In this document: positions 1 to 5,533 of the stretch, one piece after another
Layout: every line of letters begins with the position of its first letter
How positions within the stretch are numbered: the stretch's first letter is position 1
NCBI GenBank assembly: GCA_947252915.1
Contig: CAMXWI010000051.1
Coordinates: 1-6,431 of the forward strand
Direction of reading: 5' to 3'
Source: an uncultured Lactobacillus sp.
GTDB lineage: Bacteria; Bacillota; Bacilli; Lactobacillales; Lactobacillaceae
Length of the DNA stretch: 6,431 bases
The notes under the pieces: model-generated
Databases searched by the model: none
What the model was told of the DNA's origin: nothing
What the model saw: only the letters and a program-made list of their open reading frames with translations
Translations under genes and position numbers: made by a program

Positions 1-987
1 GTAGATTAGCGGCTGCACAAATGTTAAACGGCGTTCACATTTCCGCATTAGCCGGTTGAATAATTGGTCAGCCAGCGCATTGACCCGTTGACTTAACTGT
101 TGATTTGATAATGCTTGTTTAATCAGTAATGATAGTTGATCGGGAATAAAGTCAATTTGACTGACCAACCGTGTAATTGATTCACCACGGCTAGTAATTT
201 CTTTTAATTGATCACTGAGTTGATAAAGAAGTGAATCATGACGAAATTGGTGACAAGTTTGAATAATTCCCTGGGTTGAGATTCCTTCATCCAAGAACAA
301 CGCTAGGTTACTACAAATATAGTAGCCATAATAATCACGGACCAATGTCCCAATTATTGGTAAATGACATTGTTGGTGAACTTGTTGAAGTCGATTACTA
401 TGACAATAACGCCAATATCCAATTACCGAAATTGATATTATGACACCTCCAAGGCTTGCAAAACTTAGCGCTAAAATATTCCACAACTCATAGGAAGTTG
501 ACTGATGGAATTGATTTAATTGCGGAAATACAAATATCGTCAACATTACAATTATCGCCACCAACATGGCCAACAATATCAACGGATATTCTAAAAGATG
601 ACACAATTTTTTCACTTGGTCATTTCGCATCGTTAAATAATGGCAGTAATGCTCAATCGTTTTCGTCATCTGACCATGTTGTTCCGCCAACAAAAATAAG
701 TAATAAGTGTCAGTGGATACAAAGCTTGCAACAGCTTTTGCAAAAGAATGACCACTTGCTAATGACTGTTCAATGGGCTGTAACACACTAGACCATTGTG
801 GATACAAAATTAGCGAAAATTCAATTGCTTCACGCAAAGAAAATCCAGTGTTTAATAACTCCATTAACACTTCAAACCAACGCTGCTGCTGAGTGTGACT
901 CCAACTATCCTTGCCAAAAGTTCTGACAGGTTTTTTTAGTAATTTTACCCTCGTCAAAAGCTGCCTGTAAGATTGCTTTCCATTCAT
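1..987 (-). CDS. comGB: ComGB, competence pseudopilus platform protein (3' end beyond window)
   Basis: Reading the minus strand gives an uninterrupted frame of 329 codons that runs off the window at position 1. It fits the GspF/PilC/ComGB family: polytopic membrane proteins that form the inner-membrane platform on which the ComGA ATPase drives assembly of the ComGC pseudopilus for DNA uptake. Visible are a first T2SSF-like helical domain (about residues 30-130, with NTGFSLREAIEFS), a hydrophobic segment at about 134-156 (EYPLILLAMLVAIIVML), a second at about 171-194, and a second T2SSF-like repeat at about 205-320 with the diagnostic LFLDEGIS. The frame stops at FVQPLIY, where the final membrane helix should begin, so about 20-30 residues are missing. 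The start is uncertain: ATG at 987 or GTG at 990, both behind an AGGAAGGA site, or TTG at 957. With ATG 987 the gene overlaps the ancestral comGA reading frame by 83 nt, which suggests translational coupling. The assignment rests on comGA adjacency and family pattern. Confidence 0.88.
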   Translation of the reverse strand, partial: MNGKQSYRQLLTRVKLLKKPVRTFGKDSWSHTQQQRWFEVLMELLNTGFSLREAIEFSLILYPQWSSVLQPIEQSLASGHSFAKAVASFVSTDTYYLFLLAEQHGQMTKTIEHYCHYLTMRNDQVKKLCHLLEYPLILLAMLVAIIVMLTIFVFPQLNQFHQSTSYELWNILALSFASLGGVIISISVIGYWRYCHSNRLQQVHQQCHLPIIGTLVRDYYGYYICSNLALFLDEGISTQGIIQTCHQFRHDSLLYQLSDQLKEITSRGESITRLVSQIDFIPDQLSLLIKQALSNQQLSQRVNALADQLFNRLMRKCERRLTFVQPLIY

Positions 988-1881
988 CACCAATTTTTCC
1001 TTCCTGATTCTCTTGTAATTTATCAAAAGTCTGCAAATCAAAAATAATTCCTTGATCATCCCGCCTTATTAACGGTACTAAGCTTGGTAACATGCCCCAT
1101 GCACCGCTTGTTGGACATAATATTTTTCAATTCCTAACTGCTCTAGTCGTGCGATAACTCCGCCAGCACTTTGCGCATGGATTGTTGCTAATACGACATG
1201 GCCACTTAAGGCTGCTTCAATCGCTGTTTTAGCTGTTGTCGGATCTCGAATTTCACCAATAATTAAAACTTGCGGATGGTGACGAAGTGCTAAACGCAAT
1301 AATTCCTGGTATCCCATCCCTGCAATTGAATTAACTTGTAGCTGAATAAAGTTCTCCTCAACAACCTCTACTGGGTCTTCAATCGTCAAAACAACGGCTT
1401 GAGAATACTGCTCACGGACTAATCTATACATGGTCGTAGTCTTTCCTGATCCCATCGGTCCCGCAAAAAGGACCAAGCCAGCTTGAGCAGTCATTTGCTT
1501 TAATTTCCCCCACTGTTCTGGTTCCAACATTTGATAGGATAAGCTTTGCAATGGATAGATAAACCGCAATACCATGGATTCATAGCCACGGAAGTCACCA
1601 ACTGTTGATAACCGAATATTAATTGTCTGATTTCGATACTGCCAACGCCAAGCACCACTCTGGGGTCGGCGATGTTCACTAACTGCCATATTGGCTTGGT
1701 ATTTTAGGTAAGTCATCAGCCGTTGACCATCAGCCGTATTCAAGTGACCAATTAAAACAACACGGTTATTGTTGTGACCCATAATTCGATACTGCTTTCC
1801 CGACCATAATAAATAAATATCGGCAAACGATTTTTGACAAGCCGCATTAAATAACCGTTGAACATATTTCTGTGGTATCAT
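905..1881 (-). pseudogene. comGA: comGA, competence pseudopilus assembly ATPase, frameshifted near codon 267
   Basis: GspE/PilB-type secretion ATPase of the comG operon, a cytoplasmic motor that powers pseudopilus assembly during natural transformation. Numbered from ATG 1881: Walker A GPMGSGKTT at 141-149, Asp box TIEDPVE at 166-172, Walker B VLIIGEIRD at 205-213 and His box GHVVLATIHA at 227-236, all intact. ATG 1881 is chosen because GAGGAGGT (1896-1889) lies 7 nt upstream; a longer reading from TTG 1914 would place that site inside the gene. The frame stops at TAG 1078-1080 after GACYQA, but the family's C-terminal part continues at once in the -1 frame as LVPLIRRDDQGIIFDL and runs to TAG 905-907. 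Restoring one T at about 1080-1081 (GCT TTA for GCTTA) gives a 325-residue protein, close to the usual lactobacillar length. I see no slippery heptamer that would allow programmed frameshifting. Either the gene is broken (58 residues lost) or the assembly has a one-base error. Confidence 0.87.
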
Positions 1882-1929
1882 CTTTTTTACCTCCTCAATA
1901 TTTAAAGACGGCAAAAAGGTTCCAAAAAA
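1882..1929 (-). promoter_or_regulatory. comGA leader: 3' exon of the intron site plus comGA ribosome binding site
   Basis: This is the only non-intron DNA left between the intron 3' end and comGA. It begins with a T6 run (1929-1924), the 3' exon at the intron junction, and ends with the strong Shine-Dalgarno GAGGAGGT (1896-1889), spaced 7 nt from ATG 1881. I see no -35/-10 pair, sigma-H-like motif or streptococcal-type com-box in these 48 nt. The comG promoter must therefore lie inside or upstream of the intron, or else be absent. The ribosome site settles the comGA start; the missing promoter is inferred by eye only. Confidence 0.7.
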
Positions 1930-2013
1930 ATCGAGTAGAAGGTAATTGATTAGTTCAATTACCGACCTCTCACACCACCGTACATACGGTTCCGTATACG
2001 GCGGTTCGACAAT
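1930..2013 (-). ncRNA. Group II intron domains V and VI (3' catalytic end)
   Basis: Domain V occupies about 2006-1973. Its lower stem pairs ACCGCCGUA with UACGGUGGU (nine pairs including one G-U), followed by a two-base UG bulge on the 3' side, a UACG/CGUA upper stem and a GAAC loop. The catalytic triad is CGC, as in class C introns, not the AGC usual in classes IIA and IIB. Domain VI follows: a GGUAAUUG/CAAUUACC hairpin with an AACUAAU loop, then CUUCUACUCGAU to the 3' splice site. The maturase stop codon ends only 7 nt before domain V, so almost no domain IV sequence remains on the 3' side. The pairings are read directly; the branch-point adenosine was not assigned. Confidence 0.9.
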
Positions 2014-3396
2014 TTAATCACTTTGAATTGACTGGAGCGTCTTGGACATATTTATTAGTCCAAGATGCTCCAGTTTTCTATTAGTTAGAGAATAGCTTAA
2101 AGTCTTACTGTGTGCAGTTCGCCAATAGCCCTTACAGGTACTAGCGAAGATATACGCATCACGGTACGACAGACCTAGCTTTTGTAAGTTAGTAACCTTA
2201 GTTTTGAACTTCTTCCATTGTTTCCAGATATATTGCCTTATTCGCGCCCTCAGCCATTGGTCAAGACGTTGAATAAAGCCGGTTAGTTTCCAAATTGAGT
2301 AGTACTGAAGCCACCCGCGCATTTTGCGGTGAATTTCCTCAAACATTTGCTTAAGAGATATTCCCCGGTTACGCTTTGTTAGTAGCTTTAGTACTTGCTT
2401 AACTCGCTTTTGCGATTGTTTGGCTGGTCGAGCATAGGCACCGTTACGGTCTACGCCTAGTGAAAAACCAAGAAACTTCAATCGTAACGGGCTACCAACT
2501 TTAGTCTTATCTGGGTTTACTTTTACCTTCAATCGCTTTTCCAGAAACTTAGTAATACTTCGCATTACTCGTTCTCCAGCCCGTTGACTTTGAACATAGA
2601 TGTTACAGTCATCCGCATAGCGCACAAAGTGATGACCACGTTTGGTCAATTCTTTGTCCAACTCATTTAAATAGATGGTCGCCAGTAATGGTGATAATGG
2701 TCCTCCTTGCGGAGTGCCTTTGTCGTTTCTAGCGAAAAGCCCATGGTCTAAGACTCCACTCGTTAGAAATTTTCGAATAAGTCTTAATGTCCATGGGTCA
2801 TCAATATATTGTTGGAGGTATTTAATCATTAAATCATGGTTGACGTTGTCAAAATAGGCCTTTAGGTCTAAGTCGACTACTCGTCTGTAACCCTGATTAT
2901 ACAGATCAACTACCCTTTCGATTGCGTCTTGGGCTCCCCGATGAGGGCGAAAGCCAAAACTATTATCGGAGAAAACACGCTCAAATATGGGTGTGAGAAC
3001 CTGGGCCACTGCTTGTTGGACCATGCGGTCCACCACCGTTGGTATCCCAAGTTTTCTTACTCCACCGTTGGGTTTCGGAATTTCCACTCGTTTAACTGGT
3101 GCCGGCTTGTAACTACCATCACGCAGACTGGTGATTAATTCCGCCTTGTTTTCTCTAAGGTACCGCAGAAGGTCAGAGATAGTCATGCCATCAATGCCCG
3201 CTGCTCCTTTATTTCTCTTAACTCGCAAATAAGCCTGATTAAGGTTATTGCGGTCCAAGACTAAGTCTTGGATAGTGACACTCATACCTTTACCTTCACC
3301 ATAATCGGTACTACGCGCCCTTGTGTACTTTCGTTTTTCCAAACCTATCCTCGACAAGCGGTCAGCTTGTTGTTCTGTTTTCTGCGATTGTCGCAC
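2014..3396 (-). CDS. ltrA: Group II intron-encoded reverse transcriptase/maturase (class C)
   Basis: This 460-residue protein helps its host intron fold and splice, then copies the RNA into DNA at a new site. The GTG start at 3396 is chosen for GGAGGTG at 3410-3404, 7 nt upstream. The N-terminal MRQSQKTEQQADRLSRIGLE and the later NKGAAGIDGM are typical of class C intron proteins. Reverse transcriptase blocks are in order: RT2 around RMVQQAVAQVLTPIFE (124-139) and FGFRPHRGAQDAIE (147-160); RT3 VVDLDLKAYFDNV (173-185, catalytic Asp177); RT4 GTPQGGPLSPLLATIYLNEL (228-247); RT5 YADD (260-263, Asp262 and Asp263); RT6/7 VNPDKTKVGSPLRLKFLGFS (293-312). The maturase/X domain includes RGWLQYYSIW (360-369) and the C-terminus is basic and aromatic. 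No HNH endonuclease follows, as expected for class C. No frameshift or stop is seen, so the enzyme is probably functional. The gene sits in intron domain IV. Confidence 0.96.
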   Translation of the reverse strand: MRQSQKTEQQADRLSRIGLEKRKYTRARSTDYGEGKGMSVTIQDLVLDRNNLNQAYLRVKRNKGAAGIDGMTISDLLRYLRENKAELITSLRDGSYKPAPVKRVEIPKPNGGVRKLGIPTVVDRMVQQAVAQVLTPIFERVFSDNSFGFRPHRGAQDAIERVVDLYNQGYRRVVDLDLKAYFDNVNHDLMIKYLQQYIDDPWTLRLIRKFLTSGVLDHGLFARNDKGTPQGGPLSPLLATIYLNELDKELTKRGHHFVRYADDCNIYVQSQRAGERVMRSITKFLEKRLKVKVNPDKTKVGSPLRLKFLGFSLGVDRNGAYARPAKQSQKRVKQVLKLLTKRNRGISLKQMFEEIHRKMRGWLQYYSIWKLTGFIQRLDQWLRARIRQYIWKQWKKFKTKVTNLQKLGLSYRDAYIFASTCKGYWRTAHSKTLSYSLTNRKLEHLGLINMSKTLQSIQSD

Positions 3397-3838
3397 CTGA
3401 TTACACCTCCGATATAAGTTATGGGTTATTGTCGTTCAGTCCTTCATCTGCTTAAACAGACTACTATGACCTCGGCTGACTTCTGACCTACTCAACGCTA
3501 CATCACTGCATCGCTTGTTTCTGTGGAAATTAAGTTATTCCTCTTGTCGGAAACGTGTAAGCCAGACCTCCCCGGGTAAGAATATTAACTTTAGTACCAT
3601 GTCACCGTTAGCTTTACTGAAAGTAACTTCGAGTAGTATTGGACTTCACCTTGTTAAGCAGTCTTATCCAGTTACTCTCAGCCTTATAGCTACTTCTTGT
3701 TCATCAGTGCAGTACTTTGCCTTAGACTTCCTTCAGATTCCACCTCACAGTGGACACCCTTGTCCTCGGCTCATGGTTCCAACTACTACGGCCCATAGCG
3801 GACTTTCACCGCCTAGCTAATACCCATGCCGGGCGCAC
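3397..3838 (-). ncRNA. Group II intron ribozyme, domains I-III and start of IV
   Basis: This 442-nt stretch has no gene and is the 5' ribozyme part of the intron. It starts GUGCGCCCGGCAUGGGU at 3838. It contains the class C-like CAAGGGUGUCC and GGAAUCUGAAGGAAG blocks of domain I, UUACCCGGGGAGGUCUGG at 3579-3562, and a domain III-like GUCAGCCGAGGUCAUAGUAG around 3480-3461. From memory these match the Oceanobacillus iheyensis class C intron block by block. The exon-binding loops that pair with the T-rich 5' exon lie in domain I, but I did not fix their positions. The maturase ribosome site closes the region. Confidence 0.88.
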
Positions 3839-3840
3839 TT

Positions 3841-3880
3841 AAAAAAGTCTGCCAAACTAATAAAAGTTTGACAGACTTTT
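3841..3880 (-). terminator. Intrinsic terminator of yebC and insertion target of the intron
   Basis: On the minus strand, 16 bases at 3880-3865 (AAAAGUCUGUCAAACU) pair with 3858-3843 (AGUUUGGCAGACUUUU) through 15 Watson-Crick pairs and one G-U, around a 6-nt loop. A run of six U ends at 3841. It starts 17 nt after the yebC stop codon. The adjacent A-run could let it also work on the plus strand. After the U-tract only AA separates it from the intron 5' end at 3838, the arrangement expected of class C intron targets, where the terminator stem helps the intron recognise the site. Confidence 0.93.
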
Positions 3881-3897
3881 GTGATTTTTAAATTAAA

Positions 3898-4638
3898 CTA
3901 ATCTTCTTCGTCTTCCGCAATGAATCCAGCTTCGTAAATATCAGCCACATCATCATTGTTTTGTAATTCCTCAATCAAATGACGGTATTGACCAACTTTG
4001 TCACTTGGCACTTCAGTCTTGTTTTCTGGAATCATTGTAACTTCAGCAGTATCTAAATCGTAACCCTTTTCCTGTAAAGCATCACGAACACTAGTCATTG
4101 AACTTGGGTCAGTGAAGATTTGGAATTTTTCATCCGAAGCATTCATATCGTCAGCTCCAGCATCTAAAGCATCCATTAACATATCATCTTCGCTCATGTC
4201 TAACCCCTCACGAAGAATTTCAATTAATCCTTGACGGTTAAACATGTATGAAACCGAGCCACTCGCCCCAAGTGAACCACCTGAGTGAGTAAATGCAGAA
4301 CGAACTGCCGCTGCTGTCCGGTTCTTATTGTCCGTAAGGCAGAAGACCATTACAGCAACCCCACCTGGGCCGTATCCTTCATAAGTGGTTTCCTCAAAGT
4401 TAGCGCCACCAGCACCAGTCGCCTTATCGATGGCCCGTTGGATGTTTTGCTTAGGCATGTTTGCAGCCCGTGCCTTATCCATCACCAGACGTAATTGAGG
4501 GTTGTTGTCGGGATCAGGGTCACCTGCTTTAGCGGCTTGGTATAAGTCACGAGAAATTTTTTGAAAGATTTTACCACGCTTAGCATCTTGGGCGTTCTTC
4601 CGTCCTTGAATGTTATGCCATTTTGAATGTCCTGACAT
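3898..4638 (-). CDS. yebC: YebC/PmpR family protein (YebC type I)
   Basis: This 246-residue cytoplasmic protein has the family length and the hallmark start [20 protein letters not shown], closer to B. subtilis YrbC (type I) than to YeeI (type II). Other family blocks are [17 protein letters not shown] (about 59-75), [13 protein letters not shown] (85-97), [19 protein letters not shown] (105-123) and [11 protein letters not shown] (126-136). The C-terminus is acidic (AEDEED). Family members were long annotated as DNA-binding transcription regulators (PmpR); more recent work links them to translation, including relief of ribosome stalling at proline-rich stretches, with mitochondrial TACO1 as a relative. 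Which role applies here cannot be told from sequence. ATG 4638 has GAGGAG at 4651-4646, 7 nt upstream. It has its own promoter and terminator, so it appears monocistronic. It lies just upstream of comG, now separated by the intron. Its reading frame shows no damage. Confidence 0.96.
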   Translation of the reverse strand: MSGHSKWHNIQGRKNAQDAKRGKIFQKISRDLYQAAKAGDPDPDNNPQLRLVMDKARAANMPKQNIQRAIDKATGAGGANFEETTYEGYGPGGVAVMVFCLTDNKNRTAAAVRSAFTHSGGSLGASGSVSYMFNRQGLIEILREGLDMSEDDMLMDALDAGADDMNASDEKFQIFTDPSSMTSVRDALQEKGYDLDTAEVTMIPENKTEVPSDKVGQYRHLIEELQNNDDVADIYEAGFIAEDEED

Positions 4639-4662
4639 GAACTAACTCCTCTTTTCTATTTA

Positions 4663-4675
4663 TGATACGTAAACA
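4663..4675. promoter_or_regulatory. cre-like sequence at the yebC transcription start (tentative)
   Basis: TGATACGTAAACA on the plus strand (TGTTTACGTATCA on the minus) has the TG...CG...CA skeleton of a CcpA operator, but is 13 rather than 14 nt long. It overlaps the inferred yebC transcription start near 4674, where bound CcpA would repress. The one-base shortfall makes true binding doubtful. It is listed because ccpA lies two genes upstream. Confidence 0.2.
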
Positions 4676-4680
4676 TTAAA

Positions 4681-4709
4681 ATTTTACCAAATGAAGTGGT
4701 ATAATTCAA
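4681..4709 (-). promoter_or_regulatory. Putative sigma-A promoter of yebC
   Basis: On the minus strand, TTGAAT (4709-4704) is followed after exactly 17 nt by TAAAAT (4686-4681), preceded by TGG, an extended -10. The -35 matches consensus at four of six positions and the -10 at five of six. Transcription would start near 4674, leaving about 35 nt of leader with the yebC ribosome site. The -35 box overlaps the TGA stop (4708-4706) of the upstream membrane-protein gene, and no clear terminator separates the two genes, so some readthrough into yebC is also possible. Confidence 0.7.
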
Positions 4710-5521
4710 GCTTTTCGCCGGTTGAAAACAAAAGCAATAATAAAAAGAAAGATTGCCAATCCAAGATCGACCATTATCATTTGCCAGCCCACTTTTAAAA
4801 TAGCATGCCCAATCTCATTAATCACTTCAGAAAATGAAGCATAATCACTAGCATACCTTTCCGGCTTAATTAAACTTAAACCAAACGCACTCAAAATTCC
4901 GCTTAGAAGTGTTATCCATCGAAAGTCTGCTATAATCGCTTTGGAAAAGACATCCCGAATAACAATCAACAATAAAACTATAATGCTAACAACCAAGCCA
5001 ATAACTGATCCAACTCGCGCCACATGGATACCATTTTCTAATTTTTTGACATCCGAAGTGTTGAGGCGATTATTAATAACTGTCGACACTTGAGTATTAA
5101 TTGATGAAGTTGGTACATCACCAATTAACGAAAACGACACTCCGTATTTTGCTAAAGTATTCCCTGCACTGTCCTGAACCGCATTCGCCACATCACTAGT
5201 ATCCAGTTGAAGTGGCTTGCCCTGATATATTTGGTGGATGGCTTGTTTTAACAGCTGATTCGTTTGGGAAGTCGTAATTACATCCCCTTGAATACCATAA
5301 CTCGCCAAACTTGCATTCACATCATTTCGGACTTCCCGTGCTAAACCAGAATTTGTTAGTTCCTTAACCATGAATCGTTCACTCAAAACCGTGGTCTGTG
5401 CAAATGAGCAAAATAGGAGCACAATTACTGCACAAATTCCTAATAACCGGGTTCCCCAATGATGTTTATTTTGAACCGACGAACCTTGATTAAGTTCACG
5501 AAGTTGTTTACGAGACGGCAC
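4706..5521 (-). CDS. Unrecognised membrane protein, four predicted helices, downstream of ccpA
   Basis: I do not recognise the family, so no function is given. Numbered from GTG 5521 (271 residues): a short basic cytoplasmic start, a first hydrophobic helix at about 24-45 (LLGICAVIVLLFCSFAQTTV), a soluble stretch of about 120 residues rich in Ser, Thr, Asn and Asp (46-165), then helices at about 168-189 (VARVGSVIGLVVSIIVLLLI), 202-218 and 245-266, and a basic FNRRKA tail. By the positive-inside rule both ends would be cytoplasmic and the 46-165 loop extracellular. The start is uncertain. ATG 5563 lies inside ccpA without a ribosome site; GTG 5521 follows AGGTGAT closely and sits 10 nt after the ccpA stop, so I prefer it. 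The tight spacing suggests cotranscription and translational coupling with ccpA. The yebC promoter overlaps its stop codon. Confidence 0.85.
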   Translation of the reverse strand: MPSRKQLRELNQGSSVQNKHHWGTRLLGICAVIVLLFCSFAQTTVLSERFMVKELTNSGLAREVRNDVNASLASYGIQGDVITTSQTNQLLKQAIHQIYQGKPLQLDTSDVANAVQDSAGNTLAKYGVSFSLIGDVPTSSINTQVSTVINNRLNTSDVKKLENGIHVARVGSVIGLVVSIIVLLLIVIRDVFSKAIIADFRWITLLSGILSAFGLSLIKPERYASDYASFSEVINEIGHAILKVGWQMIMVDLGLAIFLFIIAFVFNRRKA

Positions 5522-5525
5522 ACGA

Positions 5526-5533
5526 ATCACCTT
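5526..5533 (-). promoter_or_regulatory. Ribosome binding site deciding the membrane-protein start
   Basis: AAGGTGAT at 5533-5526 on the minus strand shares AGGTGAT with the anti-Shine-Dalgarno complement. It overlaps the ccpA stop codon (TAA, 5534-5532) and precedes GTG 5521. The spacing from AGG to GTG is 6 nt. Neither ATG 5563 nor GTG 5530 has a comparable site. The overlap with the stop codon implies that ribosomes finishing ccpA could reinitiate on the membrane protein. Confidence 0.5.

Larger units (their letters stand above)
1930..3838 (-). mobile_element. Complete class C (IIC) group II intron with encoded reverse transcriptase
   Basis: This is a self-splicing retroelement of 1909 nt in the same orientation as its neighbours. 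The 5' end (3838) reads GUGCGCCCGGCAUGGGU, a typical group II start. The 3' end (1930) reads CUACUCGAU, fitting the AY ending of the class. Domain V has the CGC triad and the ACCGCCGUA/UACGGUGGU stem typical of class C, and the encoded protein lacks an HNH endonuclease domain, also typical of class C. The location agrees: class C introns characteristically insert just after the stem of intrinsic terminators, and here the 5' exon is the yebC terminator followed by T6AA. Mobility is by retrotransposition of the spliced RNA with the maturase, usually at nascent single-stranded DNA. Both ends, the protein and the catalytic core look intact, so the element may be active. Exact ends are inferred from consensus; the 3' end could shift by a base or so within the T-run. 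Confidence 0.93.

Noticed and set aside
456..791. Open frame of 111 codons on the plus strand
   Set aside because: It is antisense to the continuous comGB frame, its product resembles nothing known, and no good ribosome site was seen.
1078..1090. Programmed -1 frameshifting in comGA
   Set aside because: The sequence before the stop (CAA GCT TAG) has no X XXY YYZ slippery heptamer, and I know of no such control in comGA.
905..1093. Separate small protein starting at ATG 1093
   Set aside because: It is the natural continuation of ComGA after a one-base shift; the ATG has no properly spaced ribosome site.
1882..1914. Longer comGA from TTG 1914
   Set aside because: The extra 11 codons include the Shine-Dalgarno site that serves ATG 1881.
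2675..3138. Two short plus-strand frames (2675-2857 and 2929-3138)
   Set aside because: Both are antisense to conserved reverse transcriptase motifs and have no family features.
3404..3440. Possible internal promoter for the maturase (CTGAAC, 17 nt, TATATC)
   Set aside because: Both boxes are poor and the -10 lies almost on the ribosome site, so the transcript would lose its Shine-Dalgarno.
3515..3820. Open frame of 101 codons on the plus strand
   Set aside because: It lies antisense to the intron ribozyme domains, whose sequence is constrained as RNA; it is fully explained by the intron.
3929..3936. TACGAAGC on the minus strand, resembling the streptococcal com-box TACGAATA, as a comG promoter
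   Set aside because: It lies inside conserved yebC coding sequence, matches six of eight bases, and is upstream of the terminator and intron; probably chance.
4285..4494. Plus-strand frame of 69 codons
   Set aside because: Shadow of the highly conserved yebC reading frame.
4685..4701. Inverted repeat TACCA-N7-TGGTA between the yebC -35 and -10 as a terminator or operator
   Set aside because: The stem is only five certain pairs and the bases are already explained by the promoter spacer.
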